Assembly (NCBI RefSeq): GCF_034676705.1
Contig: NZ_JAUCBS010000002.1
Span: 320,001-384,000, forward strand
Reading direction: 5' to 3'
Length of the DNA: 64,000 bases
Source of the DNA: Gemmobacter sp.
Lineage (GTDB): Bacteria > Pseudomonadota > Alphaproteobacteria > Rhodobacterales > Rhodobacteraceae
Shown: piece by piece, positions 1 to 7,933 of the stretch
How the letters are laid out: each line of letters starts with the position of its first letter
Position numbering within the stretch: the stretch's first letter is position 1
Program-made: the position numbers and the translations under genes
The notes under the pieces: generated by a model
The model's database searches: none
What the model saw: only the letters and a program-made list of their open reading frames with translations
Told to the model about the DNA's origin: nothing

Positions 1-101
1 GGCTTGCGCGCCATGGGCGGGGTTTTCCTTGCGGTGTCAGCGGCTATTGTAGCCACGCCTGCGGCTTGTGCCAGACCGCAGCGCGAAAGGGCACTTGAAT
101 T

Positions 102-1136
102 ATGCGTGACAGTTTCGCCAATGACCTGCTGGGCTGGTATGACCGGCACGCCCGCGCGCTGCCCTGGCGGGCGGCGCCGCAGGACCGGGCGGCCGGGGTG
201 CAGCCCGACCCCTACCGCGTCTGGCTGTCCGAGGTGATGCTGCAACAGACCACCGTGGCCGCCGTGCGCGCCTATTTCGCGCGGTTCACCGAGCTGTGGC
301 CCACGGTGCAGGCGCTGGCGGCGGCACCGGATGCCGATGTGATGGCCGAATGGGCGGGCCTTGGCTATTACGCCCGCGCCCGCAACCTGCTGGCCTGCGC
401 CCGGGCCGTCGCCGCGCAGGGCGGGTTCCCCAATACCGAAGCCGCCCTGCGCGCCCTGCCCGGCATCGGCCCCTATACCGCCGCCGCCGTGGCCGCCATC
501 GCCTTCGACCACCCGGCCGTGGTGGTGGATGGCAATGTCGAACGGGTGATCAGCCGCATCTTCGCGGTGGAAGACCCGCTGCCGAAATCAAGGCCCCGTC
601 TGGCCGCGCTGGCGGCCACCGTCACGCCCGACCGGCGCCCCGGGGATTTTGCACAAGCCATGATGGATCTGGGCGCCACCATCTGCACGCCGCGCAAGCC
701 CGCCTGCGGCATCTGCCCGGTAATCGCCCATTGCGAAGGCCGCCGCGCCGGCATTGCCGCCGACCTGCCGCGCAAGCTGGCCAAGCCCGCCAAGCCCACC
801 CGCCGCGGCATTGCCTATGTCGTGCGGCGGGCCGATGGCGCGCTGCTGCTGGAACGCCGGCCGGACCGTGGCCTGCTGGGCGGCACGCTGGGCTGGCCCG
901 GCAGCGACTGGGCCGAGGATCCCGCCCCCGCCCCGCCGCTGCCCGCGCCTTGGATCACCCTGAACACCGAGGTGCGCCACACCTTCACCCATTTCCACCT
1001 GATCCTGTCGGTGCAGGTCGCGCAGGTGCCCGTCGGGGCCACGCCCGCCACCGGCAGCTTTGCCACGGATTTCGCACCCTCGGCCCTGCCCACCGTGATG
1101 CGCAAGGTATGGGAGGCGGCGGCGGCGCATCTGTAA
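102..1136 (+). CDS. mutY: A/G-specific adenine DNA glycosylase MutY
   Basis: Base-excision repair enzyme that removes adenine mispaired with 8-oxoguanine. The 344-residue product has the expected layout. An N-terminal helix-hairpin-helix glycosylase domain carries the catalytic Glu in SEVMLQQT (E44), the hairpin LPGIGPYTAAA (120-130) and the catalytic Asp in VDGNV (D143). A 4Fe-4S cluster loop has Cys195, Cys202, Cys205 and Cys211 (C-x6-C-x2-C-x5-C). The C-terminal NUDIX-like 8-oxoG recognition domain spans about 230-340. The start at 102 gives the normal MutY N-terminus. A divergent gene may begin at base 14 on the minus strand, but only about four codons lie inside the window. Confidence 0.96.
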   Translation: MRDSFANDLLGWYDRHARALPWRAAPQDRAAGVQPDPYRVWLSEVMLQQTTVAAVRAYFARFTELWPTVQALAAAPDADVMAEWAGLGYYARARNLLACARAVAAQGGFPNTEAALRALPGIGPYTAAAVAAIAFDHPAVVVDGNVERVISRIFAVEDPLPKSRPRLAALAATVTPDRRPGDFAQAMMDLGATICTPRKPACGICPVIAHCEGRRAGIAADLPRKLAKPAKPTRRGIAYVVRRADGALLLERRPDRGLLGGTLGWPGSDWAEDPAPAPPLPAPWITLNTEVRHTFTHFHLILSVQVAQVPVGATPATGSFATDFAPSALPTVMRKVWEAAAAHL

Positions 1137-1243
1137 CGGCCCGCTGCGGCACTGCGCGCCATTCTCCTGCCGCGATCCTTTGCTATGATCGCCCCGCAAG
1201 GTCAGGCCCAGCCCCATCCGCATGCCTGCCGAAAGGACCGCCC

Positions 1244-2401
1244 ATGCCTGCCCAGCCCACCCGCGGCGCCGACGACATCCGCCGCTTGCGCAATGCCCTG
1301 CCCTTCTGGATCTCGCTTCTGCTGCTGCCGGTGGCCTGGGTCGCGGCAATGGTCGGCGGCTGGGCGGTGCTGCTGCTGCCGCTGTTCGGCTGGGGCATGG
1401 TCAGCGTGCTGGACATCGCGGCGGGGCTTGATGACACCAACCCCGACCCGCAGGTCGGCGAGGGCGATCTGGTCTGGTATCGGCTGATCACCATGATCTG
1501 GTTCCCGATCCAGTTCGTCACCGTCTATGCCTGCCTGTGGTGGGCCACCCATGGCGGGCTGGAGGGCACATGGGAAAAGATCGGGCTGTTCTTTGGCCTT
1601 GGGGTGATTTCCGGCGCGGTCGGCATCGTCTATGCGCATGAACTGCTGCACCAGAAGAACCGGGGCGAACGCTGGCTGGGCGATCTGCTGCTGGCGATGG
1701 TGCTGTATTCGCATTTCCGGTCCGAACATCTGCTGGTGCATCACCGCTATGTCGCCACCCCGCGCGATCCCGTGTCGGCCCGGTATAACGAGGGGTTCCA
1801 CCGATTCTTCCTGCGCGTGCTGCTGACCTGCCCGCCGTCGGCCTGGCGGGCCGAGGCGCAGATGCTGGCGCGCAAGGGGCTGGGGCCGTGGCACATCTCG
1901 AACCCGTTCTGGAAATATGCCGCGTTGCAGGCGGCCATGCTGGCGCTGGCGCTGGTCATCGGGGGCTGGGCGGGCCTGGGGCTGTTCCTGGTGCAGGCCT
2001 TCAGCGCGATCTGGCAGCTGGAACTGACGAACTACATCGAACATTACGGCCTGACCCGCCGGCATCTGGGCGACGGGAAATACGAACATGTCCTGCCGCG
2101 CCACAGCTGGAACGCGGCGCACAAGGTTTCCAACTGGTTCCTGATCAACCTGCAACGCCATTCCGACCACCATTACAAACCCGACCGCCGATTCCCCCTG
2201 TTGCAGACCTATACCGCCGACGAAGCCCCCCAGCTGCCCTATGGCTATCCGGCGATGACCACGCTGGCGATGATTCCCCCGCTGTGGCGCCGGGTGATGA
2301 ACCCGCGCGTCCGGGCCTGGCGGCGGCAGTTCTACCCCGACATCACCGACTGGAAGCCCTACAACCGCGGCGTGTTGCCAAAACCACGCGGCGCCTCGTG
2401 A
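1244..2401 (+). CDS. alkB: Alkane 1-monooxygenase (AlkB family)
   Basis: Integral-membrane non-haem di-iron hydroxylase for terminal oxidation of medium-chain alkanes or related hydrophobic chains. The 385-residue product carries all three histidine boxes: HELLHQK (132-138), HLLVHH (162-167) and LQRHSDHHYKP (303-313). It also has the AlkB signature NYIEHYG (263-269). Several hydrophobic segments surround the boxes (about 20-58, 80-100, 113-131, 225-255). I chose the ATG at 1244 because it gives the usual short cytoplasmic N-terminus; the longer in-frame reading into mutY is noise. No rubredoxin or rubredoxin reductase gene is adjacent, so electron donors must be encoded elsewhere. A fatty-acid desaturase-like role on another substrate remains possible, but the NYxEHYG motif favours AlkB. 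Confidence 0.93.
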   Translation: MPAQPTRGADDIRRLRNALPFWISLLLLPVAWVAAMVGGWAVLLLPLFGWGMVSVLDIAAGLDDTNPDPQVGEGDLVWYRLITMIWFPIQFVTVYACLWWATHGGLEGTWEKIGLFFGLGVISGAVGIVYAHELLHQKNRGERWLGDLLLAMVLYSHFRSEHLLVHHRYVATPRDPVSARYNEGFHRFFLRVLLTCPPSAWRAEAQMLARKGLGPWHISNPFWKYAALQAAMLALALVIGGWAGLGLFLVQAFSAIWQLELTNYIEHYGLTRRHLGDGKYEHVLPRHSWNAAHKVSNWFLINLQRHSDHHYKPDRRFPLLQTYTADEAPQLPYGYPAMTTLAMIPPLWRRVMNPRVRAWRRQFYPDITDWKPYNRGVLPKPRGAS

Positions 2402-2712
2402 CACCACCGCCTTGCCCGGAAATCGCCACATTTGACAGAGTCGTGGCGGGAATCCGGTGATGCACGCCCGCCATGACCGGCCGCTCACGCCACCTGATTG
2501 CCTCGATGCAGCGTCGAATTTCCAATCGCAAACCGCTGGTTGTGGCGCTTTCGACACGTTTCGCCGCCCGATTCGCCGCCTTGCGGAAAAATGCGCCGCG
2601 CAATGCAGGGCCCGGAATTTCCCGCTGGCAATTGTGGCGCTCGTTGGGTATCCTCAGGACAATAGAACAATAATGCAGCCAACGCGCTGCAACCTGAGGC
2701 GGAGCAGTAACA
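2402..2712. promoter_or_regulatory. Intergenic region upstream of the repeat adhesin, with an imperfect direct repeat
   Basis: This 311-base AT-richer gap presumably holds the promoter of the adhesin/secretion operon. An imperfect direct repeat is visible: GAATTTCC...CCGCTGG..TTGTGGCGCT at 2516-2549 recurs as 2615-2641 with a shorter interior. The shared 10-mer TTGTGGCGCT lies at 2540-2549 and 2632-2641, 92 bases apart. The stretch just before the gene (AATAGAACAATAATG, about 2662-2676) is the most AT-rich part and a plausible -10 region. A GGAG ribosome site lies at 2701-2704. No gene is seen here. Confidence 0.4.
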
Positions 2713-5700
2713 ATGGCAAAGGCAATTGATTTCGTCTTGCGCTCGCGTATGGGCGCGATTCGGAAAGGTGTCATCTCCGAGGGTGAGACCACCACCAGCG
2801 TTGATCTGGCCGGCGGCGGCGACGTGTCGCTGAACCTGGCCAAGACCGATGTCCTCGGCTATGTGCGCGAAGGGCGCGACCTGCACATCACCCTGGCCGA
2901 TGGCCGGATCGTGTCGGTCAAGGGCTATTTCGGCGGAACCTCGCCGGCCAGCCGGCTGTTCCTGTCCACCGATGGCGACATCACGATGGTGGTCCTGAAC
3001 GAAGGGCCGGGCAACACCATGGTGCCGACCTATGGCCGCACCGAAGCCTGGGGCAAATGGAGCCCCAATGACGCGCTGACCTTCCTCAACGATACCGATG
3101 TGGCACCCGACGACGACATCGCCGGCATGGGGCCCTTTGCCCCCGCACTGCTGGGCGGCGTTGCTGGCGGCGTCGGCCCGGCCGCAGCCCTGCTGGGCGG
3201 CGCCGCCCTGCTGACCACGACCGGCTCCGGCGGTGCAACGCCGACCGAACCCACGACTCCGACGGAGCCGACCGAGCCGACGGAACCCACCGAACCGACG
3301 GAACCCACCGAACCGACGGAGCCGACCGAGCCCACGGAACCAACCGAACCGACGGAACCCACGGAACCGACCGAACCCACGGAGCCGACGGAGCCAACCG
3401 AACCCACGGAACCGACTGAGCCCACGGAACCGACCGAACCGACGGAGCCCACGGAACCGACGGAGCCGACGGAACCCACCGAACCGACGGAGCCGACCGA
3501 GCCCACGGAACCAACCGAACCTACGGAGCCGACGGAGCCAACCGAACCGACGGAACCCACCGAACCGACGGAGCCGACCGAGCCGACGGAACCAACCGAA
3601 CCGACGGAACCCACGGAGCCCACGGAGCCGACCGAGCCCACGGAACCAACCGAACCAACCGAACCCACAGAACCGACGGAACCCACGGAGCCGACGGAGC
3701 CGACCGAACCGACCGAGCCCACGGAACCCACCGAACCGACGACTCCGACCGAACCCACGACTCCGACGGAGCCGACGGAGCCAACCGAACCCACGGAGCC
3801 GACCGAACCGACCTGCCCGACGACTCCCACGGAGCCGACGGAACCGACGACTCCGACCGAACCCACGACTCCGACCGAACCGACCGAGCCCACCGAGCCG
3901 ACGGAGCCAACCGAACCTACGGAGCCAACGGAACCGACCGAGCCTACGGAGCCGACTGAGCCCACGGAACCGACGACTCCGACGGAACCCACGGAGCCGA
4001 CCGAACCGACCTGCCCGACGACTCCCACGGAGCCGACGGAACCGACGACTCCGACCGAACCCACGACTCCGACCGAACCGACCGAGCCCACCGAGCCGAC
4101 GGAGCCAACCGAACCTACGGAGCCAACGGAACCGACCGAGCCTACGGAGCCGACTGAGCCCACGGAACCGACGACTCCGACGGAACCCACGGAGCCGACC
4201 GAACCGACCTGCCCGACGACTCCCACGGAGCCGACGGAACCGACGACTCCGACTGAACCCACGACTCCGACCGAACCGACCGAGCCCACCGAGCCGACGG
4301 AGCCAACCGAACCCACGGAGCCAACCGAACCCACGGAGCCGACCGAGCCTACGGAGCCGACTGAGCCCACGGAACCGACGACTCCGACGGAACCCACGGA
4401 GCCGACCGAACCGACCTGCCCGACGACTCCCACGGAGCCCACGGAACCGACGACTCCGACCGAGCCCACCGAGCCGACTGAGCCAACCGAACCCACGGAA
4501 CCGACTGAGCCCACGGAACCCACGGAGCCGACCGAACCGACGACTCCGACGGAACCGACCGAGCCCACCGAGCCGACGGAGCCAACCGAACCCACGGAAC
4601 CGACCGAGCCAACGGAGCCGACCGAACCGACCTGCCCGACGACTCCCACGGAGCCGACGGAACCAACCGAACCCACGGAACCGACCGACCCGACCTGCCC
4701 GACGGAACCGACCGAGCCCACAACTCCGACGGAGCCGACGGAACCCACCTGCCCGACCGAGCCGACCTGCCCGGTGACGGATGTCGACCCCTCGGTCGAC
4801 AATGCCGGATCCACCTGGCTGATCACCGGCAATGATGCGGTGCAGCGGGTCAGCGTGACCGGCTGGGCCCCGGCCGGATCGGCCGTGGTCGTGGTGCTGG
4901 GCGGCAAGGCGGTGGCGGCGACGGCGGGCACCAACGGCCGCTGGGAAGCCGCGTTCGAGGGCAGCACCCTGCCTGCGGATGGCACCTGGCGCGCCTCGGT
5001 CACCGTGACGGAACCGGGCGGCGAGGTCACGCACCTGGCCGGGCCGCGGGCGATCATCGACGTGACCCCGCCGGCGCTGGACCTGACCGAAGGCACCGAA
5101 AGCACCGGCCATGTGTTCGACAGCGCCGACCGCGCCGATGGCGTCGAAATCGGCGGCACGTCGGAACCGGGCGCCAAGATCACCGTCACGGTGAATGGCG
5201 TGGCGGGCGGCACGGCCACGGTCTGGGCCGGGGCGGATGGCACCTGGGAAGTCACCTTCCCGGCGTCGATGTTCCCGAACGGCGACTATGAACAGCCGGT
5301 CACCGTGACCGCCGAGGATGCCTTCGGCAACGCCGTCACCACCCATGATGCGGTGGTGATCGACGCCCACGGCTGCGGCTGCGCCAGGATCAGCATCGAC
5401 AGCGTGACCGCCGACAACACGGTCAACGCGGTCGAGGATCAGGCCGGCGTCACGCTCAGCGGCACCGCCTCGGCGGGCGCCACGGTGACGCTGCTGCTGC
5501 AACTGGACGGCGGCGATACGCTGGAGGCCACGACGACGGCCAACAGCGCCGGCATCTGGTCGGCACGCCTGGCCAGGGATCTGCTGCCCGAAGGCGAATA
5601 CGGCGCCGTCCTGACCGCGACCGCCAAGGGCGTGAACGGCGCCGTGGTGCGCGACGTGCACGAATTCCGGGTCGATACGCTGGTCAACACCGGCGACATC

Positions 5701-6540
5701 CATGCGGAAACGGTCACCGGCGACGGCATCGTGAACGCCTCGGAACTGCTGGGCGGGTTCGTCCTGACCGGCAAGACCGAAGCGGGGGCGACCTCGGTCG
5801 AGGTTCACTTCGAAGGCGTGCGGCGCGCGGCCACCGTTTCGGCGGATGGCAGCTGGAGCGTGACCTTTGGCCCGGGCGAGATCGAGGGGGGCGAGTTCAC
5901 CTCGGCCGTCACGGTTCGGGCGGTGGATGCGGCCGGCAACGTGCGCATCGACGCTGCGCTGATCGAGGTGGATACCGTCGGCCCGGCCGCGGCGCAGATC
6001 ACCGGGGCAACCCATGGCACCGAAGGTGTCCTGGGCCTGGCGACCGAGGGCGAGGCGACGCTGTATCTGGTGGATCAGGACGGCGCCACGGAAGTGGAGG
6101 CCACCACCCTGACCACCCCGGCAGGCCAGATGCACTTCTTCGACGCGGCCCTGCCCGATGGCAGCACGCTGGTGGTCGGCAACCTGGACGATGCGGGCAA
6201 CCGCACCGACACGCTGGTGGTGCTGGGCGACGAAGGGCAGACCGAGCTGGACCTGTCGCGGATGGATCTGGACGGCTTCCAGATTGCCGAGATCGACCTG
6301 AGCTTTGCCCCCGAAGCCAACCTGATCATCACCGAGGCGCAGCTGCGCGACCTGTCGGGCACGACCGACGCGCTGGTGGTGCATGGCGATGCGCAAGACA
6401 CCGTCACGGCGGTGGGCGCACAGGCGACCGGCGAGAACGTGCAGATCGAAGGCAACACCTACCACGTCTACACGCTGGGCGACGCAGGCGCGTCGCTGAT
6501 CGTGGGCGAGGACGTGACCGTCCATACCTCGGTCATCTGA
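2713..6540 (+). CDS. Large repetitive acidic surface protein, BapA-like, probable type I secretion substrate
   Basis: A 1275-residue protein without a Sec signal peptide. Residues 1-~135 resemble the prefix domain that starts BapA/Bap-like adhesins. A Gly/Ala-rich hydrophobic stretch follows (about 138-172). Residues ~176-687 are an almost pure Pro-Thr-Glu tripeptide tract with interspersed PTT and PTC units, strongly acidic. Residues ~690-1140 contain about four Ig-like beta domains of ~95 residues (for example with the GADGTWEVTF pattern). The C-terminus has the motif style of secreted adhesins (VVHGDAQDTV, then YHVYTLGDAGASLIV), which likely acts as the secretion end. No GGxGxD calcium repeats are seen. 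Three exporter genes follow directly, supporting secretion and a role in adhesion or biofilm. Function is inferred; the exact ligand is unknown. Confidence 0.88.
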   Translation: MAKAIDFVLRSRMGAIRKGVISEGETTTSVDLAGGGDVSLNLAKTDVLGYVREGRDLHITLADGRIVSVKGYFGGTSPASRLFLSTDGDITMVVLNEGPGNTMVPTYGRTEAWGKWSPNDALTFLNDTDVAPDDDIAGMGPFAPALLGGVAGGVGPAAALLGGAALLTTTGSGGATPTEPTTPTEPTEPTEPTEPTEPTEPTEPTEPTEPTEPTEPTEPTEPTEPTEPTEPTEPTEPTEPTEPTEPTEPTEPTEPTEPTEPTEPTEPTEPTEPTEPTEPTEPTEPTEPTEPTEPTEPTEPTEPTEPTEPTEPTEPTEPTEPTEPTEPTEPTEPTEPTEPTEPTTPTEPTTPTEPTEPTEPTEPTEPTCPTTPTEPTEPTTPTEPTTPTEPTEPTEPTEPTEPTEPTEPTEPTEPTEPTEPTTPTEPTEPTEPTCPTTPTEPTEPTTPTEPTTPTEPTEPTEPTEPTEPTEPTEPTEPTEPTEPTEPTTPTEPTEPTEPTCPTTPTEPTEPTTPTEPTTPTEPTEPTEPTEPTEPTEPTEPTEPTEPTEPTEPTEPTTPTEPTEPTEPTCPTTPTEPTEPTTPTEPTEPTEPTEPTEPTEPTEPTEPTEPTTPTEPTEPTEPTEPTEPTEPTEPTEPTEPTCPTTPTEPTEPTEPTEPTDPTCPTEPTEPTTPTEPTEPTCPTEPTCPVTDVDPSVDNAGSTWLITGNDAVQRVSVTGWAPAGSAVVVVLGGKAVAATAGTNGRWEAAFEGSTLPADGTWRASVTVTEPGGEVTHLAGPRAIIDVTPPALDLTEGTESTGHVFDSADRADGVEIGGTSEPGAKITVTVNGVAGGTATVWAGADGTWEVTFPASMFPNGDYEQPVTVTAEDAFGNAVTTHDAVVIDAHGCGCARISIDSVTADNTVNAVEDQAGVTLSGTASAGATVTLLLQLDGGDTLEATTTANSAGIWSARLARDLLPEGEYGAVLTATAKGVNGAVVRDVHEFRVDTLVNTGDIHAETVTGDGIVNASELLGGFVLTGKTEAGATSVEVHFEGVRRAATVSADGSWSVTFGPGEIEGGEFTSAVTVRAVDAAGNVRIDAALIEVDTVGPAAAQITGATHGTEGVLGLATEGEATLYLVDQDGATEVEATTLTTPAGQMHFFDAALPDGSTLVVGNLDDAGNRTDTLVVLGDEGQTELDLSRMDLDGFQIAEIDLSFAPEANLIITEAQLRDLSGTTDALVVHGDAQDTVTAVGAQATGENVQIEGNTYHVYTLGDAGASLIVGEDVTVHTSVI
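3238..4773 (+). repeat. Coding 9-bp tandem repeat tract (Pro-Thr-Glu) with ~198-216 bp higher-order units
   Basis: About 1.5 kb of 9-base units encode PTE, PTT or PTC. Above the 9-mer there is a higher-order period. The Cys-containing block ACCTGCCCGACGACTCCCAC recurs at about 3811, 4009, 4207, 4414 and 4630. These steps of 198, 198, 207 and 216 bases are all multiples of 9. Codon choice varies within the units (ccg/ccc, gaa/gag), but whole blocks are near-identical, which points to recent block duplication. The tract stays open in several frames, so long antisense readings (SVG repeats) are artefacts. Confidence 0.95.
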
Positions 6541-6549
6541 CAAGGCTTC

Positions 6550-6576
6550 CCCGGCAGGGCCCACCGCCCTGCCGGG
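6550..6576 (+). terminator. Strong hairpin between adhesin and exporter genes
   Basis: A perfect 11-bp stem, CCCGGCAGGGC / GCCCTGCCGGG, with loop CCACC lies ten bases after the adhesin stop. The trailing ACTTTCC has only three T. It may be a partial terminator or an mRNA 3'-end stabiliser that lowers exporter expression relative to the abundant substrate. Confidence 0.6.
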
Positions 6577-6613
6577 ACTTTCCATTGACCTATCGGGGAA
6601 GGGGAGCGTGGCC

Positions 6614-7933
6614 ATGGTCGATCCGACATTCCGCGCCCTGAAACGGGGCGTTTCGCTTGCCGCACTGGCGCTGGCGCTGTCGGGCTGCGCGGTCGGCGGG
6701 CTGATCCCCGGCGCTGCCGCCTCGAAATCCGCCCATTCACCGGGGCAAGAGGCGCTGGCCGCCCGCCCGGAACGCAAGGTCGATGGATCGGGCGTGATCG
6801 CCGATCTGGCCTCGCGCCGCACAGTCATTCCCGCCGGTTCCAGCTATGACCGCATCGCCCGCGCGGTGCTGGCGGCCGATGCCGGCAGCGCCCGGGCCGA
6901 ATTGCGCGTCAAACAGCTGACGGCCGAGGCGCGGTCCAAGAACTGGCTGCCCTCGCTGGGCCCGTCGGTCAGCCTGACCTCGCTGAGTTCGGTGGCCACC
7001 TCGCTGCTGCTGAACCAGACGCTGTTCGACTTCGGCCGCCGCAAGGCGGAACGCGAATATGCCGTGGCCGATGTCGAGGTGGCGGCCGTCAACCTGTCGG
7101 TCGATGGCAACCGCCGCGTCTATCAGGCGCTGAGCCTGTATGTCGATGCCGAGGCCGCGCGGGCGCGCGGGGCCATGGCGCAGACCGCGCTGGGGCGGCT
7201 GGCGGAATTCGACCGCATCATGGCGCTGCGCGTGCAGGGCGGCGTGTCGAACATGTCGGAACAGACGGTGCTGAAGCAGAAGCTGAACGAGATGCAGGCC
7301 ACCCTGCAATCGGATCGCGATGCCGAACTGCTGGCCGCGTCGGAACTGGATGCCATGGCGCAGCGGCCCGTCTCGGCCTCGGCCGGGTTGACGCAGCTGC
7401 CGGGTGCGATGCCGGGCGTCACGCCGCTGTCGGTGCATCTGGCGGAAGCCGAAAAGGAACGCACCATTGCCGAGCTGAAGGTGAACCGCGCCGATTACCT
7501 GCCGGGCCTGGGCGCCAGCACCGATCTGGGCAAGGGCGGCATCGGCGTGTCGGGCGACATCACCAATGGCATCGGCCCGGGAAGCAAGGCCGCGCTGGAG
7601 GCCGTCACGGCCGGGGCCGAGGCCGCGACCGCCCGCGTGGCACAGGCCGGCCAGGATGCCGCGCGCAAGAAGCAGGCGCTGGAGCTGAAGATTGCGAATC
7701 TGGATCGGCAAGAGGCCGCGCAGGCCGACGTTGCCCGCCAGATGCGCGAAAACCTCAAGCGGTTCGAAGATCAGTACAAGGCCGGCGTGCGCCCGCTGAT
7801 GGATCTGGTCACGCAGCACGAGAACCTGGCGGCGATGGAACGCGATCTGGTGAACATGCGCCACGAACGCGCGCGGGCCCGGCTGGAAATCGCGCGTGAT
7901 CTGGGCGTTCTGGCAGATGGGGCAGGAATATGA
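6614..7933 (+). CDS. TolC-family outer-membrane efflux lipoprotein of a type I secretion system
   Basis: Outer-membrane channel component for export of the upstream adhesin. The product (about 439 residues) has a signal peptide ending in a lipobox (ALSGC, about residues 17-21), so it is probably a lipoprotein. It is rich in long alpha-helical heptads with the duplicated OEP arrangement typical of TolC proteins (LNQTLFDFGRRKAEREYAVADVE in the first half; LMDLVTQHENLAAMERDLV in the second). Two starts are possible: GTG 6608 or ATG 6614. I prefer ATG 6614 because GGGGAG at 6601-6606 then sits seven bases upstream. Its stop overlaps the start of the ABC exporter by four bases (ATGA), so the two are translationally coupled. 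Confidence 0.88.
   Translation: MVDPTFRALKRGVSLAALALALSGCAVGGLIPGAAASKSAHSPGQEALAARPERKVDGSGVIADLASRRTVIPAGSSYDRIARAVLAADAGSARAELRVKQLTAEARSKNWLPSLGPSVSLTSLSSVATSLLLNQTLFDFGRRKAEREYAVADVEVAAVNLSVDGNRRVYQALSLYVDAEAARARGAMAQTALGRLAEFDRIMALRVQGGVSNMSEQTVLKQKLNEMQATLQSDRDAELLAASELDAMAQRPVSASAGLTQLPGAMPGVTPLSVHLAEAEKERTIAELKVNRADYLPGLGASTDLGKGGIGVSGDITNGIGPGSKAALEAVTAGAEAATARVAQAGQDAARKKQALELKIANLDRQEAAQADVARQMRENLKRFEDQYKAGVRPLMDLVTQHENLAAMERDLVNMRHERARARLEIARDLGVLADGAGI

Noticed and set aside
4..237. Small frame MRAMGGVFLAVSAAIVATPAACA with signal-like start
   Set aside because: It runs into mutY in a different frame with no family features.
296..2401. 701-codon frame ending in AlkB as a fusion
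   Set aside because: The first 316 codons are Arg/Gly-rich shadow of mutY; AlkB homology begins at the ATG 1244.
3238..4773. CRISPR-like array
   Set aside because: The repeats are 9-bp coding units without unique spacers, and no cas gene is nearby.
3233..4777. Second plus-strand frame through the repeat (NRRNPPNR-type)
   Set aside because: Out-of-frame reading of the same tandem repeat.
3030..5255. 741-codon antisense frame of SVG repeats
   Set aside because: It is the complement of the 9-bp PTE repeat tract, has no ribosome site and ends inside non-repeat coding sequence; an artefact of repeat periodicity.
2485..6828. 1447-codon antisense frame across the adhesin gene
   Set aside because: High-GC shadow of the real gene; Arg/Gly/Phe-rich low-complexity sequence with no start signal.
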